This document shows positions 18,859 to 28,500 of a stretch of 64,000 nt of DNA, one piece after another. Position 1 is the stretch's first letter; each line of letters opens with the position of its first letter. The stretch covers positions 5,580,501-5,644,500 of the forward strand of contig NZ_CP081903.1 in assembly GCF_020091405.1 (NCBI RefSeq). Reading direction: 5' to 3'. This DNA comes from Bacteroides cellulosilyticus (GTDB lineage: Bacteria; Bacteroidota; Bacteroidia; Bacteroidales; Bacteroidaceae). A model generated the notes under the pieces. It had not been told where the DNA came from. It made no database searches and saw only the letters and a program-made list of their open reading frames with translations. The position numbers and the translations under genes were made by a program.

Positions 18859-21042
18859 ATGAAATTAATCTTCTTCCTATTGCTATATGCCAGTTGCTTC
18901 AGCAGTTGTACTTCTCGCCTTTCTCCAAAGGACACCGAAATAAAAGCCCTCAGCGATTCGCTGAAAGTACGCTGTAACGATCGGATCATGCAAACCGACT
19001 CACTGCGCATCGAAGCTGAAAATTTCATGGCTCACACCCAACCGGGAACTCCTGAATATTTCCTTGCCCGCCAGTACTACATCAACTCTTATTTCAACGA
19101 GAAAAACTTCCCGCGTGTGCTGGAGATGCTAGACGAAACAGAGCGGATGCCCGGCTACAAAGACTTGCCCGCCACCCAAGCCAATTATCTCTATACACGC
19201 TCCCGCTGCTACCAATTCATGCAGCAATATGATAAAGCGATTGCCATTTCACGGCAAATAATGGATTTGGTGCCCACGCCCGGTGATACCCTTGCGCATG
19301 AAGGCATCCGTACCCGTGCCGTAGGTGCCATGAACAACGTGAACAACATCTTCTACTTCACGAACCGTACCGACCAAGGCGCCGAATGGTTCCACCGACT
19401 CCGCACCAACCCGCCTGCATTACTCGACGAATGCTGTCGCCGCGACATGATGATATTCGAGGGCTATCTGCGAGGACTTGCCGGACAAAAAGAGCGGGCA
19501 GAAGCTGTAATGGACAGTGCCCACGCTTTACCCGTCTATCGGAAGACAGCAGAAAACACCTTCCGCGATTGCTCCTTTGCCGCCAGCGTATATTATGCGC
19601 TTCCCCACCGCAAAGATGATATGGAACGCCTGTTGAAACATGCCATCTCTGAAGGACGCAAAGACCGCTACATACCGGGTATCAATTGGGCCATGAGTCT
19701 GCTCGGAAATATATACTCCCGGCAAAACCGGTTTCAAGAAGCCGTGCAATTACAATATCAGGGACTGGAAATCGGTCTGAGGTTGCAGGACAATGTATTT
19801 TGCGCACGTTGCTATCATGAACTGAGCAATCTATATTACAAATGGGGGATGTATCCACAGGCTCAATATTACATTGACAAAGTTTTCGCCTGGCAGGAAA
19901 ACACCAATACCAACCTGAAAGACAAAGGAGCATATCATCTGACCAAATGGAGCATTGTACAAAAACTTCCGGGCTACCGGCGGGAAGAGCGATTGAAACT
20001 GCTGGCGACGGCGGATTCTTGTTTTCTTCTTTCCGAAATCAAGCAAACGGCCCAGACGCATTTTTACAAAGCAATCGACCGGATAATGATCTTGCCATAC
20101 GAATCGGCAAAAGGATTGGAAGATATAGAAAGGTATTACGGATCCAACACCTCCACCGCATCCGATTACAATGTTGAAGCACTGCGTGCCATCGCTTTAT
20201 TCCGCTTGGGACGCGATGCCGAAGCCCGAAAAACAATACTTGCCATCAAAAAGTATAACTCTACGGACAGCTACCACTTCCTTGACACACTGATGAGCCA
20301 TTACATACATCGGGAAGACAATGCCGTCATCGCCCACCTCACCCGCTTGCGCGAACCGCTTTTACAAGTCTACCTGGAACAGAAGACCCGCGAAGCGGTA
20401 GTAGAAGCCGATATCCGTTATCAGACAGAACAGAAAGAGAAAGAGAACCGTTTGCTCTCCGCCGAAGTAGAGCTGAAGAGCAGTCGCTTGCAAACATTTA
20501 TCTTCACCGGACTCTTCCTGCTCGCTATAGGAGTCGGCATAGGCGGCTGGTTATGGATGCGTCTTCGCCTGAAAGAACGGGAGAAACTTTTCTCACAGCA
20601 GCAATTGCACGAACAGAGCCAACGCCTGCAACAACTCATAGCTTCCAGGCAAGAGCTGAACAACCGCAACGAAGAACTCCTCCGTCAATTGGTCGACATA
20701 CAAGCCACACACGACAAAACCTGCGACTTAGAGCACGTAATGGAGAGCCTGCAACCTTGCCTGCTCACCAACAGAGAAGAAGAACAGTTCCGCACCGCCT
20801 TCGCTTCGCTCTATCCCACCGTACTGCATAGCTTGCGTTCCATCTGTCCGCGCATCACCCGTACCGAAGAATTGTTCTGTATGCTTATCGTATTGAAGCA
20901 AAACAACGAAGAAATATCCCGCACATTGGGCATCACCCGTAGCAGTGTATTGAAAAACCGATACCGCCTGCGCACCAAGTTAGGCCTGCCCGAAGGGTGT
21001 GATCTTGACTCTGAAGTACGTGCCTTACTGCTGCCGGAATAA
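18859..21042 (+). CDS. Membrane-anchored TPR regulator with C-terminal LuxR-like helix-turn-helix
   Basis: This 727-aa protein has an N-terminal signal with a possible lipobox (Cys13 or Cys17). About 480 residues of TPR-like alpha-helical repeats follow ('YKWGMYPQAQYYIDKVF', 'EAVQLQYQGLEIGL'). Then come a short coiled coil, one membrane helix (about residues 546-566) and a second coiled coil (about 570-630). A cytoplasmic HTH follows (about 665-727; 'LFCMLIVLKQNNEEISRTLG'). This is the one-component periplasm-to-DNA design common in Bacteroides. It probably senses an envelope signal and controls the downstream surface-protein locus. The HTH is closely matched by the next gene. A terminator separates the two. 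Confidence 0.85.
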   Translation: MKLIFFLLLYASCFSSCTSRLSPKDTEIKALSDSLKVRCNDRIMQTDSLRIEAENFMAHTQPGTPEYFLARQYYINSYFNEKNFPRVLEMLDETERMPGYKDLPATQANYLYTRSRCYQFMQQYDKAIAISRQIMDLVPTPGDTLAHEGIRTRAVGAMNNVNNIFYFTNRTDQGAEWFHRLRTNPPALLDECCRRDMMIFEGYLRGLAGQKERAEAVMDSAHALPVYRKTAENTFRDCSFAASVYYALPHRKDDMERLLKHAISEGRKDRYIPGINWAMSLLGNIYSRQNRFQEAVQLQYQGLEIGLRLQDNVFCARCYHELSNLYYKWGMYPQAQYYIDKVFAWQENTNTNLKDKGAYHLTKWSIVQKLPGYRREERLKLLATADSCFLLSEIKQTAQTHFYKAIDRIMILPYESAKGLEDIERYYGSNTSTASDYNVEALRAIALFRLGRDAEARKTILAIKKYNSTDSYHFLDTLMSHYIHREDNAVIAHLTRLREPLLQVYLEQKTREAVVEADIRYQTEQKEKENRLLSAEVELKSSRLQTFIFTGLFLLAIGVGIGGWLWMRLRLKEREKLFSQQQLHEQSQRLQQLIASRQELNNRNEELLRQLVDIQATHDKTCDLEHVMESLQPCLLTNREEEQFRTAFASLYPTVLHSLRSICPRITRTEELFCMLIVLKQNNEEISRTLGITRSSVLKNRYRLRTKLGLPEGCDLDSEVRALLLPE

Positions 21043-21083
21043 AGCTTTTTCCTCCCCTTTCCTTTTTTATGCGAAAACGCATC

Positions 21084-21115
21084 CCCTTGTATACCTCTCA
21101 TATACAAGGGTTTTT
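21084..21115 (+). terminator. Terminator between the two HTH regulator genes
   Basis: A 10-bp perfect stem (21084-21093 with 21101-21110), 7-nt loop and TTTTT tail follow the TPR/HTH gene. Confidence 0.75.
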
Positions 21116-21172
21116 ATATTTGTCCTTAGTTTTGTCCATACCGTTTTTTAGGTTTATTCGACTCTGATTTCT

Positions 21173-21180
21173 TACATTTG
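21173..21180 (+). promoter_or_regulatory. -7 promoter box for the short HTH regulator
   Basis: TACATTTG (TAnnTTTG) lies 53 nt before the ATG at 21234. No -33 TTTG is seen at the standard spacing. Confidence 0.4.
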
Positions 21181-21233
21181 AGTGGCTTTAACGAAATACA
21201 TCGTTTACGCCGGACTATAGACAAAACAAACCA

Positions 21234-21809
21234 ATGAATCTAACAAACGAAATTATCGGAGGACTCCTCCTCATTTTATTATTCGGTGTAACATTCCTCA
21301 TTCGTTACGCTTTCATTGAACGTAACGTCATACGACATACCCAAATGCGGCTTTCCAAAATAGAAGAGGAAGTCCAAAAACATCCGTTGACCTGTCCGCT
21401 GAAACAGCAGATAGAACAGCAAGCTGAACAGCAGTCACTCTCCGATCCGGAAAGTCCACATTCTTCACAGACAGCCTGCTTTCAGTCGCGACTCACCACT
21501 GCTGAAGTGGAAGTCAATTTCCGCAACCACTTTACATCACTGTATCCCAATGCTATACACCGCCTTCGCACCATATCCCCGCGGATTACCCGCGTCGATG
21601 AGTTGCTCTGTATGCTCATCCTCTTGAAGCAGAATAACGAAGAGATAGCCCATCTGCTGGGAGTCAGCCGCTCCACCGTATTGAAAAACCGGTACCGGCT
21701 GCGGTGTAAACTGCAATTGCCGGTAGGCGTAGACCTGGATACCGAAGTACGCAACCTGCTCGCCCCGGATGAGGAACAAACACCGTCGGATATGAATGTG
21801 AAGCAATAG
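21234..21809 (+). CDS. Short membrane-anchored HTH protein, TPR-less paralogue of the preceding regulator
   Basis: This 191-aa protein has one N-terminal membrane helix (about residues 6-26). A Gln/Glu-rich linker with a possible coiled coil follows (about 35-75), then a LuxR-like HTH domain (about 100-185). The HTH domain closely matches the C-terminus of the 727-aa regulator over about 80 residues: both have 'PRITR', 'KQNNEEI' and 'VLKNRYRLR'. The sensor part is absent, so it may act as a partner, competitor or constitutive form. It lies 52 nt before the first 76-aa peptide gene and could be co-transcribed with it. The family is otherwise unrecognised. Confidence 0.8.
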   Translation: MNLTNEIIGGLLLILLFGVTFLIRYAFIERNVIRHTQMRLSKIEEEVQKHPLTCPLKQQIEQQAEQQSLSDPESPHSSQTACFQSRLTTAEVEVNFRNHFTSLYPNAIHRLRTISPRITRVDELLCMLILLKQNNEEIAHLLGVSRSTVLKNRYRLRCKLQLPVGVDLDTEVRNLLAPDEEQTPSDMNVKQ

Positions 21810-21861
21810 TAACCGCTGATATAGTAGAGAATATATTATCAACTTAAAAAAAAGTATAAGT

Positions 21862-22092
21862 ATGAAAAACCAAGTAAAGGAAAAGTATCTGGCTCCCCAA
21901 ATAGAGGTGATACAGATGGAGACAGAAGGAACATCATGTGTAATTGCAGGAAGCGGCAACTTAGGAGGATTCGGCAACGGAGGCTCTATAGGCACGTCTT
22001 CCCGCAGCTACGGACGTTCGCGCGGCAGCCGCAACGCATCTTCAAGCGAGCTGGAAGACCTGATTAATGATATCCTCACCATCGAAAAATAA
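21862..22092 (+). CDS. 76-aa Gly/Ser/Arg-rich peptide, copy 1
   Basis: This small protein has a conserved-looking head (KEKYLAPQIEVIQMETEG), then one Cys and a Gly-rich run (GSGNLGGFGNGGSIG). An Arg/Ser stretch (SSRSYGRSRGSRNASSS) and an acidic amphipathic tail (ELEDLINDILTIEK) follow. Heads of the type 'Y-x-x-P-x-I-E-V-x-x-M-E-x-E' precede many short Bacteroides peptides of unknown role. No signal peptide is visible. The leader-plus-Gly-rich layout recalls RiPP precursors, but no modifying enzyme is nearby. It ends 16 nt before the BspA-like gene. An identical protein is encoded at 25341. Confidence 0.75.
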   Translation: MKNQVKEKYLAPQIEVIQMETEGTSCVIAGSGNLGGFGNGGSIGTSSRSYGRSRGSRNASSSELEDLINDILTIEK

Positions 22093-22108
22093 CTAAAAAA
22101 CGAGCAGC

Positions 22109-25100
22109 ATGAAAACAAGAGGATTTCATCAAAGCATCGTTCTGATGGCCGCGGCACTGGCAACAGTAGCCTGCCAAAATGAACTGAAGGAAGAGTACAA
22201 CGAACCCAAACCGGGTGAGAAGATAACCATGACCATCCGGGCTACACAAGGCGCGGCCTCACAGACGCGCACCGACTATGAAGACAAGCTGGGAATAGCC
22301 GGTATAGCTGTGAAGTGGGAAGGCGGAAGTACAGACGGTGCACCGGTGGAGAGGATTAAAGTATTCGGCGTCAATGCAAATGAGCTGGGTTACTCGGTAG
22401 ATTTCAATAGCCTGCCAAGCAGTCTCAGCCAGGACGGAACGAGTATCAGCTTCGAAGGAACCATTGATGCAAGGAGCCTCTACTTTGCCATGTATCCCGC
22501 TGACAATTGCATCTACAATACTGAAGGTCAAGCCATCTACACCTCCTTCTCAGGCCAGACACAAGACTGCGCCAAGCCCATGGCGCACCTCAAAGGCTTC
22601 GACCTTATGGTGGGACGAGCAGCGACACCGGGCTCGTATGATAAACTCACATTCAGCCACGAGGCCGCGATGATACGCTTCAGCCTCAAAAACGTGCCTT
22701 CTACAGAGAAAATCACCCGTGTGAGCCTCGCTGCCGCCAATAACAAACTGAGCTCCCGGATGTACGCATTGCTCGCCGGCTCGTCAATAGACGGGTTAAC
22801 CGTCGAAGCGGATACGGATTACGCCCCGGTGTCAAGCCTCAGCCTCGACATCACTAACCATACCCCCTCCACGGAGCCGCTGAAAGCCTACATGATGATA
22901 CCTCCATGCGATCTGAGCAACGACCTGCTCACCGTCACCGTAAACACGGAAAGCGGCAATACCTACACCGGCGATTTGACAACCGCAGCCGGCACCTTGC
23001 TGGAAGCCGGTCTGTGCTATACCTTAGAACCCACGTTAGCACTCGGCAAAACCATCAGCCTGCCACCCGCTACGGAGGGGAGTTTGGAAAGTACCTTGAA
23101 CAATATAACCCCGACCCCGGAACAAACCGAACTGGCCGTGACGGGCGCGGTAAACACCGACGACATCACCGCCCTGGCCACTTTCTTGAAAGAAAACAAG
23201 GCTGAGAAAATCACCGCCATCGACCTGTCCGGCATCAGCGGCATAGCCGAGGTGACAGGCTTTGCAGACTGCGCAAAGCTAGAAAAAGTCATACTGCCCG
23301 ACCCCGCGGACGCCATTGGCGACAATGCCTTTGAAGGCTGCACGGCACTGACCACAGTCATCCAGAACGAACCGATGCCCGCCGATGCCGCACCCGCCAC
23401 CCGCGCCAGTATCTCCAAAAGAATAAAAAAGATAGGAAACAGCGCCTTTAAAAATTGCACCTCGATGACCGAAATGTTCCTGCACGCTGATATACAAAGC
23501 GTAGGAAACAACGCCTTTGAAGGGTGCACGACAATGACAGCCCTCATATTCGAAGGCACAAAAGCGGCCAACGGAAACGGCGGTATAAGCTTAGGGACCG
23601 GCATCATAACCGGAACGCACCCGGACATCAAAATATTCCTGCCTGCCATCACCGAGCTCGCAATGGCCACCGCGTATAAGACAATCCTGGGAGAAAATCC
23701 CACCTACTACAACTTCGCGGGCTACGGCAGCGCCACTACCACTGAAGAGAAAACGAACCCCGCATCGTACACACTCATCCCCACGGTTCCAGTTGATACA
23801 ATGCAGTTCACCGTGGAGGTGGAAAGTGGCGATCTGGGATTCAGCATTCCCTTCCCCGAATCCGGCAATACTCCCGCGAATATCACGGTAGATTGGGGTG
23901 ACGGTACAGCCGCTGTCGCAGTACCCAAAGGCACGACGCTTGCAGCGGGTGACGCATTCCAGCACACCTACGCCGCAGCGGGCACATACACCATCACCAT
24001 CACCTCGGATGCGACGGCGGACAAACAGCAAATACCGGTGCTGAATTTTGGGCAAAGAACCGGCTCTTACAACACAAATAAACTGGTGAGCCTTGAAACG
24101 GCATTGCTCAATATGGATTATTCCAATTTAAATAACACATTCAAGTCTTGCAAAAAATTAACCACAATCCCGGGAAATCTTTTCGAAAAGAACACAAAGG
24201 CTACATACTTCAGCAATTGTTTCGAAAACTGTATCGCATTACAGACAATTCCGGAAAATCTTTTCGGAAAGAACACGGTGGCTAAAGACTTCGGCTATTG
24301 CTTCGCTACCTGTAGCGCATTAAAGACAATCCCGGAAAAACTTTTCGAGAATAACACAGCGGCTACATACTTCGGCTATTGTTTCTATAATTGTAGCGCA
24401 TTAGAGACAATCCCGGGAATGCTTTTCGCGAAGAACGCAGAGGTTGTATACTTCAACTCTTGCTTCTCTCACTGTAGCGCATTAAAGACAATCCCGGGAA
24501 ATCTTTTCGAAAAGAACGCAAAGGCTACAAACTTCAGCTTTTGCTTCTCCAACTGTAGTAGTACCCAATTAACCACAATCCCGGAAGAGCTTTTCGCGAA
24601 GAACACAGCGGCTGAGAACTTCAGCCGTTGCTTCCAAGGCTGTGAAGCATTAAAGACAATCAAGGGAGGGCTTTTCGCAAATAACAAAAAAGCTACTGAC
24701 TTCAGCTATTGCTTCGACGAGTGTAGCGAATTGCAGGCAATTCCGGAAAAGCTTTTCGCGAACAACACAGAGGCTACAGATTTCGGCAATTGCTTCTCTA
24801 GCTGTTACGCATTACAGACAATTCCGAAAGGGCTTTTCGCAAATAACAAAAAAGCTACCAGCTTCAGCGAGTGCTTCTCTAACTGTCACGCATTAGCCAC
24901 AATCCCGGAAGGGCTTTTCGCGAAAAACACAATGGCTACAAAGTTCAGCTTTTGCTTCTCTGGATGTACCAAGATGGAGTTAAACGCAAATATATTCGTC
25001 GATCCCACCGCGACCGAAGAGGAGAAATTAAAACGTTTCATGGATAAGTCCATGAACTTTAAGTATTGCTTCCAAAACTACGCTGAAAATAACACTACGT

Positions 25101-25243
25101 CAGGTATCGCCCCCGCCTTGTGGAACTATGCGAAAGGTTCGGGCCAATGGCAGACGGAAAATTGCTTCACCAACTGCAAGGTGTCAAATCACGCCGACGT
25201 TCCGAGTGATGGTAGTTGGGGCACTCCCAAGGCTCCTAACTAA
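22109..25243 (+). CDS. BspA/fimbrillin-like surface lipoprotein with 10 Cys-containing 27-aa repeats, copy 1
   Basis: This 1044-aa lipoprotein has a lipobox at Cys22 (TVAC). Order of parts: a fimbrillin-like N-terminal region (about 30-310; 'SLYFAMYPADN'); BspA-type leucine-rich repeats (about 345-500; 'AIGDNAFEGCTALTTVI'); a PKD-like Ig domain (about 555-650; 'WGDGT' and 'YAAAGTYTITI'); then ten 27-aa repeats of the form TIPexLFaxNtxATxFxxCFxxCxaL. Each repeat has two Cys four residues apart. A Trp-rich end follows. It should sit on the cell surface and act in adhesion or ligand binding. It is paired with the 76-aa peptide and duplicated in tandem at 25588. Confidence 0.85.
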   Translation: MKTRGFHQSIVLMAAALATVACQNELKEEYNEPKPGEKITMTIRATQGAASQTRTDYEDKLGIAGIAVKWEGGSTDGAPVERIKVFGVNANELGYSVDFNSLPSSLSQDGTSISFEGTIDARSLYFAMYPADNCIYNTEGQAIYTSFSGQTQDCAKPMAHLKGFDLMVGRAATPGSYDKLTFSHEAAMIRFSLKNVPSTEKITRVSLAAANNKLSSRMYALLAGSSIDGLTVEADTDYAPVSSLSLDITNHTPSTEPLKAYMMIPPCDLSNDLLTVTVNTESGNTYTGDLTTAAGTLLEAGLCYTLEPTLALGKTISLPPATEGSLESTLNNITPTPEQTELAVTGAVNTDDITALATFLKENKAEKITAIDLSGISGIAEVTGFADCAKLEKVILPDPADAIGDNAFEGCTALTTVIQNEPMPADAAPATRASISKRIKKIGNSAFKNCTSMTEMFLHADIQSVGNNAFEGCTTMTALIFEGTKAANGNGGISLGTGIITGTHPDIKIFLPAITELAMATAYKTILGENPTYYNFAGYGSATTTEEKTNPASYTLIPTVPVDTMQFTVEVESGDLGFSIPFPESGNTPANITVDWGDGTAAVAVPKGTTLAAGDAFQHTYAAAGTYTITITSDATADKQQIPVLNFGQRTGSYNTNKLVSLETALLNMDYSNLNNTFKSCKKLTTIPGNLFEKNTKATYFSNCFENCIALQTIPENLFGKNTVAKDFGYCFATCSALKTIPEKLFENNTAATYFGYCFYNCSALETIPGMLFAKNAEVVYFNSCFSHCSALKTIPGNLFEKNAKATNFSFCFSNCSSTQLTTIPEELFAKNTAAENFSRCFQGCEALKTIKGGLFANNKKATDFSYCFDECSELQAIPEKLFANNTEATDFGNCFSSCYALQTIPKGLFANNKKATSFSECFSNCHALATIPEGLFAKNTMATKFSFCFSGCTKMELNANIFVDPTATEEEKLKRFMDKSMNFKYCFQNYAENNTTSGIAPALWNYAKGSGQWQTENCFTNCKVSNHADVPSDGSWGTPKAPN

Positions 25244-25254
25244 GCATACCCCCA

Positions 25255-25300
25255 AAAACCTCTGCGAAACAGTCCTTAACCGCTGGGTCGCAGAGGTTTT
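25255..25300 (+). terminator. Terminator after BspA-like copy 1
   Basis: Thirteen-bp arms (25255-25267 with 25288-25300) enclose a 20-nt loop and end in TTTT. The same hairpin, slightly changed, follows copy 2, so it belongs to the duplicated unit. Confidence 0.65.
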
Positions 25301-25340
25301 CACGAAATAATAATTCATCAACTTAAAAAAAAGTATAAGT

Positions 25341-25571
25341 ATGAAAAACCAAGTAAAAGAAAAGTATCTGGCTCCCCAAATAGAGGTGATACAGATGGAG
25401 ACAGAAGGAACATCGTGTGTAATTGCAGGAAGCGGCAACTTAGGAGGATTCGGCAACGGAGGCTCTATAGGCACGTCTTCCCGCAGCTACGGACGTTCGC
25501 GCGGCAGCCGCAACGCATCTTCAAGCGAGCTGGAAGACCTGATTAATGATATCCTCACCATCGAAAAATAA
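25341..25571 (+). CDS. 76-aa Gly/Ser/Arg-rich peptide, copy 2
   Basis: The protein is identical to the one at 21862, and the gene differs by only a synonymous base or so. The leader before the ATG (CAACTTAAAAAAAAGTATAA) is also the same. It starts 40 nt after the preceding terminator and ends 16 nt before the second BspA-like gene. Full protein identity with a duplicated leader implies a recent duplication or ongoing gene conversion. The function is unknown. Confidence 0.75.
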   Translation: MKNQVKEKYLAPQIEVIQMETEGTSCVIAGSGNLGGFGNGGSIGTSSRSYGRSRGSRNASSSELEDLINDILTIEK

Positions 25572-25587
25572 CTAAAAAACGAACAGC

Positions 25588-28500
25588 ATGAAAACAAGAA
25601 GATTTCATCAAAGCATCGTTCTGATGGCCGTGGCACTGGCAACAGTAGCCTGCCAAAATGAACTGAAGGAAGAGTACAACGAACCCAAACCGGGTGAGAA
25701 GATAACCATGACCATCCGGGCTACACAAGGCACGGCCTCACAGACGCGCACCGACTATGAAGACAAGCTGGGAATAGCCGATATAGACAACATAGCTGTG
25801 AAGTGGGAAGGCGGAAGTACAGACGGTGCACCGGTGGAGAGGATTAAAGTATTCGGCGTCAATGCAAATGAGCTGGGTTACTCGGTAGATTTCAATAGCC
25901 TGCCAAGCAGTCTCAGCCAGGACGGAACGAGTATCAGCTTCGAAGGAACCATTGATGCAAAGAGCCTCTACTTTGCCATGTATCCCGCTGATAACTGCAA
26001 CTACAACAACGACGCTTCGGATCCAATCGTCTACACCTCCTTCTCAGGCCAGACACAAGACTGCGCCAAGCCCATGGCGCACCTCAAAGGCTTCGACCTT
26101 ATGGTGGGACGAGCAGCGACACCGGGCTCGTATGATAAACTCACATTCAGCCACGAGGCCGCGATGATACGCTTCAGCCTCAAAAACGTGCCTTCTACAG
26201 AGAAAATCACCCGTGTGAGCCTCGCTGCCGCCAATAACAAACTGAGCTCCCGGATGTACGCATTGCTCGCCGGCTCGTCAATAGACGGGTTAACCGTCGA
26301 AGCGGATACGGATTACGCCCCGGTGTCAAGCCTCAGCCTCGACATCACTAACCATACCCCCTCCACGGAGCCGCTGAAAGCCTACATGATGATACCTCCA
26401 TGCGATCTGAGCAACGACCTGCTCACCGTCACCGTAAACACGGAAAGCGGCAATACCTACACCGGCGATTTGACAACCGCAGCCGGCACCTTGCTGGAAG
26501 CCGGTCTGTGCTATACCTTAGAACCCACGCTAGCACTCGGCAAAACCATCAGCCTGCCACCCGCTACGGAGGGGAGTTTGGAAAGTACCTTGAACAATAT
26601 AACCCCGACCCCGGAACAAACCGAACTGGCCGTGACGGGTGCGGTAAACACCGACGACATCACCGCCCTGGCCACTTTCTTGAAAGAAAACAAGGCTGAG
26701 AAAATCACCGCCATCGACCTGTCCGGCATCAGCGGCATAGCCGACGTGACAGGCTTTGCAGGCTGCGCAAAGCTAGAAAAAGTCATACTGCCCGACGCTG
26801 CGGAAGCCATTGGCGACAATGCCTTTGAAGGCTGCACGGCACTGACCACAGTCATCCAGAACGAACCGATGCCCGCCGATGCCGCACCCGCCACCCGCGC
26901 CAGTATCTCCAAAAGCATAAAAAGAATAGGAAACAGCTCCTTTAAAAATTGCACCTCGATGACCGAAATGTTCCTGCACGCCGATATACAAAGCGTAGGA
27001 AACAGCGCCTTTGAAGGGTGCACGGCAATGACAGCCCTCATATTCGAAGGCACAAAAGCGGCCAACGGAAACGGCGGTATAAGCTTAGGGACCGGCATCA
27101 TAACCGGAACGCACCCGGACATCAAAATATTCCTGCCTGCCATCACCGAGCTCGCAATGGCCACCGCGTATAAGAAAATCCTGGAAGAAAAGCCCACCTA
27201 CTACAACTTCGCGGGCTACGGCAGCGTCACTACCACTGAAGAGAAAACGAACCCCGCATCGTACACACTCATCCCCACGGTTCCAGTTGATACAATGCAG
27301 TTCACCGTGAAGGTGGAAAGTGGCGATTTGGGATTCAGCATTCCCTTCCCCGACTCCGGCGTTACTCCCGCGGCTATCATAGTAAGTTGGGGTGACGATA
27401 CACCCGCTGTCGTAGTGCCCAAAGGCACGACGCTTGCAGCGGGTGACAAATTCGAGTACACGTACGCCGCAGCGGGCACATACACCATCACCATCGGCTC
27501 GGATGCGACGGCGGACAAACAGCAAATACCGGTGCTGAATTTTTACCAAAGAGCCGGCTCTTACAACCAGAATAAACTGGTGAGCCTTAAAACGCCATTG
27601 CTCAATATGAATTGCTCATCTTTGAGCAAAGCGTTTTACAGTTGCGAAAAATTAACCACAATTCCGGAAAATCTTTTCGAAAAGAACAAAGCGGCTACAG
27701 ACTTCAGCGGTTGCTTCTATTATTGTAGCGCATTACAGACAATTCCAGGAGGGCTTTTCGCAAACAACACAGCGGCTACAGACTTCAACAGTTGCTTCTT
27801 TAATTGCAATCTATTAAAAGAGATTCCTAGCGAGCTTTTCGCGAAAAACACAGAGGCTAGAGGCTTCAACTATTGCTTCGCTAATTGTAAAGGATTAAAC
27901 GCAATCCCGGAAAATCTTTTCGAAAAGAACACAGCGGCTACAAACTTCAGCTATTGCTTCTATAATTGCATTCTATTAGGAAGCATTCCTAAAGAGCTTT
28001 TCGCAAGCAACACAGCAGCCACAAACTTTAGCTATTGCTTCAGTAGCTGTAAGGCATTAACCACAATACCGGAATCACTTTTCGCGAACAACACAGAGGC
28101 TACAAATTTTGATCAATGCTTCGCCGATTGTATCGCTTTAACCACAATCGAGGCAAGACTTTTCGCGAACAACGCAAATATAAACATTATTCGATGCTTT
28201 TATGGCTGTATCGCATTAACCACAATTTCGACAGATCTTTTTGCGAACAACACAGCTATTAAAAGCTTCAACTATTGCTTCTATGACTGTACCGCATTAC
28301 AGACAATCCCGGAAGGGCTTTTCGCGAACAACGCAGAGGCTACAAGCTTCAACTATTGCTTCGCTAATTGTAATGGATTAACCGCAATCCCGGGAAATCT
28401 TTTCGAAAAGAACAAAGCGGCCACAGACTTCAGAAATTGCTTCCAGTCGTGTCGCGCATTAAAGGAAATTCCGGGAGGGCTTTTCACGAATAACACAGCG

